DNA of 64,000 nucleotides from Flagellimonas oceani (GCF_011068285.1 NZ_CP049616.1:3051001-3115000), one strand, 5' to 3'. Numbered from the stretch's first letter, positions 45,161 to 53,626 are shown. The notes: generated by a model not told the origin, from the sequence alone. Numbers and translations are program-made.

Positions 45161-46768
45161 TCAGTGGAACGAAACATAATTGCCTTCAGTTGGCAATAAG
45201 GCATGTTCTACCAGATCGTCAATAAAAAACAAGAGATCTTGCCGTTGATATTCTTTAGGAAATTCCTTTCCATTAATAAGCAGAACTGGGGTGAAATGCA
45301 ATTTGTTTTTATGGTTCCATTTTTGTTGCTCCTTTAACACCTGACCAAAAGTTTCCAATTGGACAGGGTGCCCCCATTTTGCCAACCATTTCTCCATATT
45401 GGTATTTTCGGCATAGGCCTCAGCCAAGGCATGCTTCAGAACATTTCCGTCATTTTCATGGTACAGTTCCAACAATCTGGCACATACCTTGGTGCCTGAA
45501 TGTTCAAGATTTTCCGCATTGACATTAAATCGGATAGTTAGTTGAAAGCTATTCGGATATTGGTTAAGGAGATTTTCCATATCCGCATGGGTAGATTTAC
45601 AATAAAAACATAACGGGCTTGTCAACAATAACAATTCAAGTGGAGCATTTTGGTCACCTAAAACAATTTCTTTGTCCCCATAATTTTTGATGGATGTCTC
45701 AATTGTTTTTGAAGCTAGCAACAAGGAATGGAACAGTTTAAAGTTGCGTTTGAACTTGAAATGGTCAATTTTTACTTTTTTCAACGATTCATTTTCAATT
45801 AACAACGATTGAAGTGGAATCAAAATCGATGTTGCCATGAGTAACCCCAAAACCAAGGTTGCCATTTCCCCCATTGAAAAACCATAAATCCCATTAATGA
45901 CAATAGCTAAGTTTTGAGCCCACAAAACAGCGATAATACCCAAACAAAGGGGACACCATTGCTTTACAATTTTATATTGATAAAAAATCGAAAATAAGGT
46001 GATTGGCAATGAAAGTATGGTGACAAAAATCAATGCTCCACTTTCAAGTCCCAATAAGGAATTTAAAAACCACGTAATCGTGATTCCCGAAAAATAGATC
46101 AAGCTGATAACACTCAATTTGATGTTACCGAATAACTTTGCCCCTTTAGATTGCAAAACGGCGTCACAATTGGTAGCCTTGTTAACGGCGCAAATTCTAT
46201 CCAATGCCCTGGACTGGAATCCCAATTCATGATAGGAAATGAGAATACTAATAAATAAACCCGCAACCCCCAGCAAATAATGGACGATTTCAAAGGTTGA
46301 TTGATAAGAATACAAGAGGTAGACACTTAAAATTGATAGGACCAACAGCGACAATGTATAATTGGGCATCTTTCTTATAGATTGTTTTTTGGGTTCAATA
46401 TGGCCCTCAGTTTCAATACCCAGTACAATGCCGTTCCAATGATCCAAAAATTCTTCATTGGATAGCTGTTCCTTTTTTCCATCCTCAAATAGCAATTTGA
46501 ATCCCTCCCTATTTTTATCGACCAGCATGTATTGCCCATGTTTAGAGACCGCCATAAAACTTTTGGGTAGCTCGGGTAATATTCCGATTTCCAAGGGAAG
46601 CTCCAATGCTATGTTTTCCAACCCAAAATGATCAAGAACCCCGGTAATTGAATGCAGGCTTGGATAAGTGGGGTGGCTTAATAATTGAAATTCAAGTTCT
46701 TTCGGGTCAACTTTATAACCATTGTGCTTAATAAAGGTTAGAACCAGCACATAAACAGGGTTTTTCAT
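45161..46768 (-). CDS. VKOR-thioredoxin fusion with degenerate C39-like N-terminal domain
   Basis: A membrane oxidoreductase of 535 residues from the ATG at 46768 (MKNPVYVLVLTFIKHNG). Residues 1-130 resemble a C39 peptidase fold (SHPTYPSLHSITGVLDHFGLEN) but lack the catalytic Cys. Next is a vitamin-K-epoxide-reductase domain with a loop pair C-x7-C (CAVNKATNC) and the quinone-side WCPLC, in several membrane helices. A periplasmic thioredoxin/DsbA-like domain with CFYC and the cis-Pro stretch HFTPVLLING ends the protein. Such fusions make disulfides by passing electrons to quinone. The precursor gene 115 bases downstream encodes six cysteines, so oxidative folding of that peptide is the likely job. 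Confidence 0.88.
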   Translation of the reverse strand: MKNPVYVLVLTFIKHNGYKVDPKELEFQLLSHPTYPSLHSITGVLDHFGLENIALELPLEIGILPELPKSFMAVSKHGQYMLVDKNREGFKLLFEDGKKEQLSNEEFLDHWNGIVLGIETEGHIEPKKQSIRKMPNYTLSLLVLSILSVYLLYSYQSTFEIVHYLLGVAGLFISILISYHELGFQSRALDRICAVNKATNCDAVLQSKGAKLFGNIKLSVISLIYFSGITITWFLNSLLGLESGALIFVTILSLPITLFSIFYQYKIVKQWCPLCLGIIAVLWAQNLAIVINGIYGFSMGEMATLVLGLLMATSILIPLQSLLIENESLKKVKIDHFKFKRNFKLFHSLLLASKTIETSIKNYGDKEIVLGDQNAPLELLLLTSPLCFYCKSTHADMENLLNQYPNSFQLTIRFNVNAENLEHSGTKVCARLLELYHENDGNVLKHALAEAYAENTNMEKWLAKWGHPVQLETFGQVLKEQQKWNHKNKLHFTPVLLINGKEFPKEYQRQDLLFFIDDLVEHALLPTEGNYVSFH

Positions 46769-47097
46769 AAAAAATATTTGATTATTAATCAGGGGAACCA
46801 CATCAACCCTATCATCGGTTGATTGCCCTTTTAATTCTTTACACCTATTTAAATGACCACGTATAGAAGGTAAAGTCTATTAATAAAGATTTAAACCATT
46901 TAAAGACTAGTTTTTCTCAATCCACTTGCCTTCCTCAATTTGCCCCCATACAAAGAATCATTTATCACCCTTCCCAATAGAGTAGGATTTATACTATACC
47001 AATTAAAGAAGTATTTATTTTTTATGTAAGCTTTAATTGATGAACATGTGAATTCATCATCTAAAACAAGGAAATGGATGTACGAATTAATTTGAAA
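46769..47097. other. Gene-free region upstream of the peptide operon
   Basis: No small gene or exact TAnnTTTG box is seen on either strand. The operon promoter should be here, possibly activated by the LytTR-type regulator. A short inverted pair AGTCT/AGACT flanks 46876-46907, but its significance is uncertain. Confidence 0.35.
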
Positions 47098-48972
47098 TTA
47101 TAAATGTTTATAGGGTACTGCAAAAACAATTTCGGCTCCGCTTTGATTTTTTTGGTTATTAATCTCAAATAAAGCAGGTTTCCCATTCTTTTTATTGTAA
47201 ATCGCCAAACGCTCTTTTAATATGGAAAGAGACAAAGATGTATGCTCTCCAGGGATAGTTTGGGTGCCATCGAACCCTTGACCATTATCCTTTACTGTAC
47301 AAAGGAGTGATTTTGTATCAATTTTAACAATTTCCACTATAATACTTCCGCGTTCAAAAGCACCTGAAATACCATGAATTATAGCGTTTTCCACAAGAGG
47401 TTGAATCAACATAGGTGGAATTAGGATTTCTTCTTGATCCAGCTTGGGATCAATTTTAATTTTGAAATCAAAATTTTGGGAAAAATTGGATTGAAGTTCC
47501 AAAAAACTTTGAAGCGCTTGAATTTCATCACCCAAAGCTACTAAATCGGTTCTTGAGTTTTCTAAGGTCAACCTTAATAGTTTAGCGAGTCTAAGAATAT
47601 ACAACTTGGCTTTTTCTTTATCGGTATCCATCAAAAGAACACCAGAATTTAATGCATTGGACAAAAAATGAGGGTTCATTTGTGATCGCAACAACCTTTG
47701 CTCCAATGTTATTTCTTTCATTTTCTGGCCTGTTGTCCTTTGCCGCATTATTAATCCTCCCAGCCCCAAAAACAAACACCCTAATGCAATTGAGCTCCAT
47801 GTAATTGTACGCTGTTGTTCCAGTATTTTATTCGTTTGTTCTGATTCTTTTTTAAGTTGGTTAATTTCCTCCTCCCGTTTTTTGGTCTCAAAATCCAATT
47901 GTAATTTTTCCAACTCTTGCCGCATTTGTAATTTGTTAAAGTCAACTTCAAATTCAACTTGGTCCTTCAATGTTCTATTTGCATTATAAAGCCGACCCTC
48001 CTTTTCAAAGGCCATAATCAAGTTTTCATATGCCATCGATATCAAATCCCGCTCATTCCTATTCTTGACAGAATACTTCATTGTATCAATCATATTTTGC
48101 AAATGAACAATAGCAATCTCTGCTTTGTTTTCATGGATATCAATATAGCTTTGATATAAATTCTGATAGTTGTTCGTTTTATTATGGGACGAATTTTGGT
48201 CATAAACAAAATCCTTATATGCAGCGACCGACTTTCTGTAGTACCACAACGCCGAATCAATATTTGAAGCCCTAAACCATTCTGCCGCATTACCATAAAC
48301 GGCAGATAAGTTATTTTTATATTTTGACCCAAGGCTTCTTTTAATAGCTTTATGATAATAATAAAGTGATGAATCCCGATATTTCAAATAGTTCTTGGAG
48401 TACAAAAGGCCAAGACGATTAAATGCGGAAATAGCAGCTTGATCAGATATTAGATAATTGGAATCCTTAATACATCGTTGATAGTAGAAAAGAGACAGTT
48501 CATTATTACCAAGAGACAGGTGATTGGCAGCCAGAGAACTCAGTATATAAGGTTTAATTTCCAATTTGAATTTGTCAGCAAGGTCAAAGGCCCTTAGAAG
48601 ATAGGTTGTCGATTTTGAATATAGCTCTTCTAATCTTTCAATATAGCCCAATGAATAATAGGCATATGTCAAAGACATTTCCTCATTAGGGTGTTTGATT
48701 TTCATTTTATCAAAATATTCAATTGCTTTCTTAGAATAAAAAATAGCCGAATCGTGTTCTTTCGTTCTTAATTTATGATACCCTAAATAGGAATAATACT
48801 TTGTCCAACCTAAAAGATTATTGTTGGTTTCTAAGATATTTTTAAAGAGTTTGAGATTTTCATTATCTAAAGGTTGAAATTTAAAGGTGTCAATCTGAAT
48901 TTGATTGTATTGGTCAAGCTGGGCTTGAACCAATGTTGTCCACATAATCATGATAATTGCTATTCTTTTCAT
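47098..48972 (-). CDS. LytS/YehU-type sensor histidine kinase with periplasmic TPR sensor
   Basis: A 624-residue kinase from the ATG at 48972, which begins a signal peptide (MKRIAIIMIMWTTLVQAQ). An upstream start at 49113 would overlap the divergent regulator and is unlikely. Residues 20-370 are TPR-like repeats outside the membrane. A coiled coil (QELEKLQLDFETKKREEEIN), one membrane helix (ITWSSIALGCLFLGLGGLIM) and a His_kinase domain with His435 (QMNPHFLSNAL) follow. The ATPase has PPMLIQPLVENAIIHG and KDNGQGF. It is divergent from the LytTR regulator with 45 bases between them. TPR sensors can bind peptides, so sensing the island's own product is possible but unproven. Confidence 0.93.
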   Translation of the reverse strand: MKRIAIIMIMWTTLVQAQLDQYNQIQIDTFKFQPLDNENLKLFKNILETNNNLLGWTKYYSYLGYHKLRTKEHDSAIFYSKKAIEYFDKMKIKHPNEEMSLTYAYYSLGYIERLEELYSKSTTYLLRAFDLADKFKLEIKPYILSSLAANHLSLGNNELSLFYYQRCIKDSNYLISDQAAISAFNRLGLLYSKNYLKYRDSSLYYYHKAIKRSLGSKYKNNLSAVYGNAAEWFRASNIDSALWYYRKSVAAYKDFVYDQNSSHNKTNNYQNLYQSYIDIHENKAEIAIVHLQNMIDTMKYSVKNRNERDLISMAYENLIMAFEKEGRLYNANRTLKDQVEFEVDFNKLQMRQELEKLQLDFETKKREEEINQLKKESEQTNKILEQQRTITWSSIALGCLFLGLGGLIMRQRTTGQKMKEITLEQRLLRSQMNPHFLSNALNSGVLLMDTDKEKAKLYILRLAKLLRLTLENSRTDLVALGDEIQALQSFLELQSNFSQNFDFKIKIDPKLDQEEILIPPMLIQPLVENAIIHGISGAFERGSIIVEIVKIDTKSLLCTVKDNGQGFDGTQTIPGEHTSLSLSILKERLAIYNKKNGKPALFEINNQKNQSGAEIVFAVPYKHL

Positions 48973-49017
48973 CAGCAAATTATTAGGGCTTAAATTGTGT
49001 TCTGAAATAACCTTAGA

Positions 49018-49767
49018 ATGATAAACAAGATAACAACTTTTATAATTGAAGATGATGAGGAAACAAGAAAATACATTAAAAAAATTGTAAGTGATTACCT
49101 TCCTCAATTCCAAATCATTGGTGAAAGCAGTACCGTTAAAGAGTCTATTTTAAAATTAAGTAAGTCGAAAGCAGACTTATTGTTAATGGATATTATGCTG
49201 AGGGATGGGGAATCATTTGAGATATTACAACACTTCCCTGAAAATACATTCGATGTACTTTTTATTACAGGGCATAGTCAATTTATAACACGTGCTTTTG
49301 AATACTTTGCTTTTAACTATTTACTAAAACCATTCAAAGAATTGGAATTAGTCGACATTTTGGGCCATTTTTTAAACAAACGTCAAAAAATATGGAATAT
49401 GCAACGACTAACAATCATGAATGAGTTCTTGAATAAAAATGGCTCAAGATTCTTAATACACACTGGGAATGAGTATGTAGCAGTCGACCTAATAGATATC
49501 ACCCATTGTAAATCGGAAGGTAATTACACCAGGTTTAACCTGCAAAACGGTCAAAATATGTTGGCTTCCAACCCTTTAAAATATTATGAACAAGTCTTAA
49601 GTTATAAAGGCTTTTTTAGAATTACCCGTTTTGACCTTATCAATAGTGTTCATATAGCTTCTATTTATAAGAAAGAAGCCATTATTCTTAACAATGGTTT
49701 AAAAATTAGATTAAGTCAGAATAATAGAGAAATATTGGAAATATTGTTGAGAAGTTTAAATCAATGA
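49018..49767 (+). CDS. LytTR-family response regulator
   Basis: A 249-residue regulator with a receiver domain (acidic pocket Glu11-Asp12-Asp13, phospho-acceptor Asp58 in LLLMDIML, Thr84, Lys104 in LLKPF). The C-terminal LytTR DNA-binding domain (about 145-249) contains YVAVDLIDITHCKSEGNYTRF and FFRITRFDLINSVHI. LytTR regulators commonly control bacteriocin and competence genes. The divergent kinase at 48972 is its probable partner and the peptide operon its probable target. Confidence 0.95.
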   Translation: MINKITTFIIEDDEETRKYIKKIVSDYLPQFQIIGESSTVKESILKLSKSKADLLLMDIMLRDGESFEILQHFPENTFDVLFITGHSQFITRAFEYFAFNYLLKPFKELELVDILGHFLNKRQKIWNMQRLTIMNEFLNKNGSRFLIHTGNEYVAVDLIDITHCKSEGNYTRFNLQNGQNMLASNPLKYYEQVLSYKGFFRITRFDLINSVHIASIYKKEAIILNNGLKIRLSQNNREILEILLRSLNQ

Positions 49768-50043
49768 ATCAAACTCTCATGCACAAATCCTAATTATATA
49801 CCTAACTAAAAATTTATGAAATGCTTCTGCAGCCTGGCACTATTTCAATAAAGGAACAGGGTGGACAAATGACGTATGAAGTTTAAAAAGTTTAACCCAG
49901 TATAGATACTCTAATGTTTAGAATAGGTTTTTCACATAACTAAAATATTTATCAAGGTTTTAAGTGGTCTAGAAGTGGGTGTAAAATGTTATTGAACTGA
50001 AATCGTCCCAAATACTTACCCTAACTTTTGCGTATGGATCCTA

Positions 50044-50091
50044 TCGGGTTTTTGTAGTGTTCCGGTAGATAAGCGTGAAGCAAAAACCCGA
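50044..50091. repeat. 11-bp inverted repeat beside the mobilisation remnant
   Basis: TCGGGTTTTTG (50044-50054) and CAAAAACCCGA (50081-50091) are perfect inverted copies separated by 26 bases. They lie just downstream of the BfmA/BtgA-like remnant. They could be a relic of a transfer origin or an old recombination site. Confidence 0.5.
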
Positions 50092-50102
50092 AAGGGCGCA
50101 AC

Positions 50103-50213
50103 CTACTTTTTGGAATAGCTCCGAAAACGTATGGCCGCTTCTTTCTTTACAGTGATGTTGGAATAACCACCGGCTCCTTTCCTTGTTTTACCATTTGTAG
50201 ATTGCTTTTCCAT
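50103..50213 (-). pseudogene. Truncated BfmA/BtgA-type mobilisation protein
   Basis: A 36-residue reading frame starting MEKQSTNGKTRKGAGGYSNI and ending FRSYSKK. It resembles the N-terminus (ribbon-helix-helix-like start) of BfmA/BtgA mobilisation accessory proteins of Bacteroidota mobilisable elements, as I remember them. The rest of the protein is absent, and I find no continuation in other frames downstream. No relaxase gene is nearby. This suggests that the island was once mobilisable. The family call is from memory and needs a search. Confidence 0.55.
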
Positions 50214-50783
50214 AGGGCGATTTTATTTTTTAGTGAAATTGCGTCAACTTTTTCGTCAAAAATTTCCTGTGTTTACAGGGCTTCCCAAAGGGTTTACTGT
50301 AGATATCGGAAAAGTCTACTGTAGCCCAGGATTTTGAACAGTATTTCAAAATATTATCAATTCACTGGTTTTCAACTTGTTGAAGACCCGAAAACAACCG
50401 TGATGGCGCAAATTGCGCATCACCCTCTTGCTATTCCCTTCGTCCCGCAAGCGGGACCGAATAAATACAGCATGATTGAAAATCAGCTGCCCTATAAATG
50501 TTCTTTGGTTTGTACGGACTTTAGGAAAGTCAAATCAAATAATCAATGCCGTACTGAAGTGTTCAAAAACACTTTTTAAATACACCAATTTTATCCATTT
50601 CTTAATTATTCAATATCATGAGTAATTTTTCTAAAATGAGATTGGTTCGCTATGGCAAAAAGTCTTTACACATAAATTCAGGCTAATTATAAATCATGTT
50701 CATTAAGCCAAATCAATTTTATCAAACATTTTGATTTAATGTAACAAAAGCCTTTCCCTATACTCTTTATTCCTAAATGGCAT

Positions 50784-52112
50784 ATGCGTAAATATTGTTA
50801 CCTACTTGTCCTCTTCGTTGTTATTGGCTGTAAAAATGACAAACCTGAACTGAGCATTATCTCTTCAGATATAAATAACTTCTGGAATGCATATGATAAA
50901 ATAATGTCGACAGAAGATACCATACAACAGGGCACTTATTTACAAGAGCTGTTCATAAAAAAGAGTTCAATAGGACAAAAAGCAATGATTGATGCCCGAG
51001 GATATTCAAATGACGAATATTTGGATGCAATCAGAAACTACCCGGAGTTTTGGTCATCGATTAGGGAAAACACAAATAAAGTTAATAATTACAGTAAGGA
51101 ACTTGAAGAAGGGATTGAGGATTTAAGAGCTGTATACCCGGATCTAAAAGATTCCAAGATATACTTTACAATTGGTGCCCTGAGAAGTGGTGGCACAACC
51201 ATGGATAGCCTGGTCTTGATAGGTTCTGAAATTGCATTGGCCGATAAAACTACCCCAAGTTTTGAACTGCCTGAGCAGCTCTCCCATTTGGTCCCTTATT
51301 TTGAGAACAATCCCAAAGAGAATATTATTTTCTTGAACATACACGAATATGTCCATACCCAGCAAAAAACCACCATCGGAAAAACACTACTTGCCCAGAC
51401 ACTTATAGAAGGGGTTGCCGAATTCGCTGGCACAAGAGCATTGGAAACAGATTCCCCAAATCCTCAAATAAAATTTGGAAAAGAACACAACGAAAGAATC
51501 AAGACCGAATTCTCCAAAGAAATGTTTTCTCCTTATTTGCAGAATTGGATATGGAACAGTCCAAACAATAAGTTTGGCATGCGTGATCTCGCCTATTATG
51601 TTGGCTACGCCATATGTGAAAAATATTACCATCAGGAACCAAACAAAGAACTGGCCATAAAAAAAATGATGGAATTGGATTTTGATAATGAAATGGAGTT
51701 GATTGAATTTGTCAACTACTCAAAGTATTTTGGACAACCTTTAGAAAATTATAAGAAAAGATTCGAAGAAAGCCGCCCCAAAGTGACCAAAGTAGAACCT
51801 TTTAATGAAAGACAGGAAGATATAAATCCGGACGTTGAAAGCCTCACCATCCATTTTTCAGATGCTATGGATACAAGATTCCGCAATTTTGAAATTGGGC
51901 CACTAGGAAAAGAACACCTGATTAGGTTCAAAGAATTTCACGGATTTTCTGAGGACAAAACGGCACTTCATTTCAATATTGAACCTTTGGAGGCAGCTAA
52001 AACCTATCAGATCATTGTAGGCTCAGGGTTTAGGAATAGCCAAGGTATACCCCTCAAACCATATCTAATTGAGTTTACCACTATCAAACCATCTACATCT
52101 GATTCAAATTAA
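50784..52112 (+). CDS. Gluzincin-like zinc protease lipoprotein (DUF2268-like) with Ig-like C-terminal domain
   Basis: A 442-residue lipoprotein (signal 1-16, lipobox VIGC). The central domain carries HEYVH (187-191) and, after about 20 residues, EGVAEF (Glu213). This is the zinc-binding and catalytic pattern of gluzincins of the DUF2268 kind. The last 110 or so residues (VTKVEPFNERQEDINPDVESL onward) resemble a Big_5/SbsA-like Ig domain. It is the last gene of the island before the integrase, with which it converges (4-base overlap). The role is unknown: defence against external peptides, processing of the island's peptide or unrelated cargo are all possible. Confidence 0.7.
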   Translation: MRKYCYLLVLFVVIGCKNDKPELSIISSDINNFWNAYDKIMSTEDTIQQGTYLQELFIKKSSIGQKAMIDARGYSNDEYLDAIRNYPEFWSSIRENTNKVNNYSKELEEGIEDLRAVYPDLKDSKIYFTIGALRSGGTTMDSLVLIGSEIALADKTTPSFELPEQLSHLVPYFENNPKENIIFLNIHEYVHTQQKTTIGKTLLAQTLIEGVAEFAGTRALETDSPNPQIKFGKEHNERIKTEFSKEMFSPYLQNWIWNSPNNKFGMRDLAYYVGYAICEKYYHQEPNKELAIKKMMELDFDNEMELIEFVNYSKYFGQPLENYKKRFEESRPKVTKVEPFNERQEDINPDVESLTIHFSDAMDTRFRNFEIGPLGKEHLIRFKEFHGFSEDKTALHFNIEPLEAAKTYQIIVGSGFRNSQGIPLKPYLIEFTTIKPSTSDSN

Positions 52113-53374
52113 TTTTCAATTACCTTCTTATTATCATCAGTTGATTCCGATAACTTAGTATCCAGGATGGATTCCAATCCACTCATATCTTCACTGATTT
52201 TGTTATCCAATACTCTTGCATAAATTTGGGTCGTGGCCAACTCTGAATGTCCCAATATCTTAGAAACAGTCTCTATGGGAATCCCATTACTTAATGTAAT
52301 GGTTGTGGCGAACGTGTGTCTCGCCATATGAAAGGTTATATGTTTATTGATTTGGCATGAATCGGCGATCTCCTTCAGATAGCTATTTAATTTTTGATTG
52401 GAAATCTTAGGAAATAATTTATCTGTACGTCTTTTTGGATGATAGTGATATCTCTTGACAATCGACAATGCTGGTCCCATTAAAGGCAGCCTAAAACTGT
52501 TCTTGGTCTTTTGTCTTTTTGTACTTATCCAATGCTTTCCATCGATACCCAATACGAGATTGTCCTCATTTAAGTTCATTATATCACAATAGGCAATGCC
52601 CGTGTAGCAACTAAAAACAAATAAGTCTTTTACAATTCGTAACCGTTCAATCTTGGTTTGGAAATCCTGAATTTTTCGTAATTCTTCCAAGGTCAAAAAA
52701 TCCCTTTCCTTTCTTTCCATCCTAATCTTAAATTTTTGAAAGGGGTATTTTTCTATCCATTCATTGTTCACAGCCATTCTGACCATCTTTCTCAAACGCT
52801 GGATATGTTTCATCGCCCCGTTGTTAGAAAGTCTACCGTGATGGTGGATAGGGTGTAGTTTTCGCAAGTAGGTCTCGAAACCCACAACAAACTGATGGTT
52901 GAGCTGTGACAATCTGTAATCATCACATTTATAGTGCTTCTTTAGATAGCCCAATAAATACTTCTGGGTGGTTTTATAATGGCTCAGGGTCGCTTTACCC
53001 AGATTATGTGCGCCATGGAGGTTATGGTATTCAAATAGGGACGTTAATGTCATTTGGTTCTCATCCTCCCCGAAATACTTCGCCTTGACCATTTGAGGTG
53101 TAATGTAGGTCGTTTTGGATCGTAATTCACGATAACATTGGAAAAGCTCGGTTTCAACCTCCATTAAATAGGCGTTGATTTCCTGCACCTCCGTTGTGCG
53201 CCCCAGAACCCTCGATCCCTTTCGGTCCCAACTTTCTGCAGGAATGGTGTATTTGAGGCTCATGTTAACTCGTTGTGAATCAACGGTGATACGGGCATAA
53301 ATCTTAGCGGTTCCGTCATTCCGCCGGGCAGTGCTTATCCAAAAACTGATTGAAAATGTAGACCGAGTTCTCAT
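52109..53374 (-). CDS. Tyrosine recombinase/integrase of the island
   Basis: A 421-residue site-specific recombinase from the ATG at 53374 (MRTRSTFSISFWIST); a GTG at 53404 would add ten residues. It has an arm-binding N-terminal domain, a SAM-like core-binding domain (about 105-200) and a catalytic domain. The latter shows the Lys in KRQKTKNSFRLPL, HMARH, the His in LGHSELATTQ and the Tyr in IYARV. The position of the first catalytic Arg reads TGIAYCDI, with Ala instead of Arg, as in several Bacteroidota integrases such as IntDOT that lack this residue. It lies 230 bases from the tRNA-Val attachment site, as expected for an island integrase. Confidence 0.95.
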   Translation of the reverse strand: MRTRSTFSISFWISTARRNDGTAKIYARITVDSQRVNMSLKYTIPAESWDRKGSRVLGRTTEVQEINAYLMEVETELFQCYRELRSKTTYITPQMVKAKYFGEDENQMTLTSLFEYHNLHGAHNLGKATLSHYKTTQKYLLGYLKKHYKCDDYRLSQLNHQFVVGFETYLRKLHPIHHHGRLSNNGAMKHIQRLRKMVRMAVNNEWIEKYPFQKFKIRMERKERDFLTLEELRKIQDFQTKIERLRIVKDLFVFSCYTGIAYCDIMNLNEDNLVLGIDGKHWISTKRQKTKNSFRLPLMGPALSIVKRYHYHPKRRTDKLFPKISNQKLNSYLKEIADSCQINKHITFHMARHTFATTITLSNGIPIETVSKILGHSELATTQIYARVLDNKISEDMSGLESILDTKLSESTDDNKKVIEN

Positions 53375-53453
53375 AGGTTTTGTGTTAAATTGAACGAAAA
53401 TCACCTACGAAAGTCAAACACTAAGTTGCTGTAATATAGTAATTTACAGGCTT

Positions 53454-53494
53454 ATTCGGTTAACACTTTTCAGAAAAAATTTTACTAACCGAAT
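53454..53494. repeat. Inverted arm-like sites at the right end of the island
   Basis: ATTCGGTTA (53454-53462) and TAACCGAAT (53486-53494) are perfect 9-bp inverted copies with 23 bases between. The same 9-mer occurs at 41590-41598 inside the left end and at 41434-41442 just outside it. They are candidate integrase arm-binding sites. Confidence 0.55.
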
Positions 53495-53547
53495 TGCAAA
53501 CCAAAACATATCAAATCAAACCAATTTAAATAAAGGCCTAAAAAGTC

Positions 53548-53582
53548 AAAACCTTGCAAATCAATAAGATATGCAAGGTTTT
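53548..53582 (-). terminator. Terminator hairpin downstream of tRNA-Val
   Basis: AAAACCTTGCA (53548-53558) pairs with TGCAAGGTTTT (53572-53582). On the minus strand it follows the tRNA 3' end by about 22 bases and has flanking A/T runs. Since it lies inside the island, it is a terminator supplied by the island. Confidence 0.7.
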
Positions 53583-53603
53583 GTTTTTGTTTAAACTCTA
53601 AAA

Positions 53604-53626
53604 GTGGGCGCTGAGGGATTCGAACC
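53604..53626 (-). repeat. attachment-site repeat in the intact tRNA-Val
   Basis: 23-bp copy identical to 41513-41535. It includes one base past the tRNA discriminator and the T-arm/acceptor 3' portion of tRNA-Val, so the integration restored a functional tRNA. Confidence 0.9.

Larger units (their letters stand above)
49768..50783. other. 1-kb region with mobilisation remnant and repeats, otherwise gene-free
   Basis: It contains an 11-bp inverted repeat (50044-50054 and 50081-50091), a 36-codon mobilisation-gene remnant (50103-50213) and two TACTGTAG direct repeats 22 bases apart (50295-50302, 50317-50324). A small hairpin lies at 50442-50457. No intact gene is recognised. Confidence 0.6.
41513..53626. 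mobile_element. 12.1-kb integrative island in tRNA-Val carrying a secreted-peptide system
   Basis: The island is bounded by 23-bp perfect direct repeats of the tRNA-Val 3' end (41513-41535 and 53604-53626), and a tyrosine recombinase gene lies next to the intact tRNA. Inside are an HlyD-like adaptor, a C39-peptidase ABC exporter, a cysteine-rich precursor peptide, a VKOR-thioredoxin protein, a LytS/LytTR-type pair, a mobilisation-gene remnant and a metalloprotease-like lipoprotein. By eye the DNA is more AT-rich than the xylan locus. No relaxase, replication or conjugation genes remain, so it would need help to transfer. Confidence 0.85.

Noticed and set aside
50442..50457. GTCCCGC-AA-GCGGGAC hairpin as a terminator
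   Set aside because: No T run follows on either strand and no gene ends nearby.
50334..50579. 81-codon open frame on the plus strand in the island's 1-kb spacer
   Set aside because: No recognisable domain, no ribosome-binding or promoter context, and an unremarkable composition. It overlaps repeats and a small hairpin.
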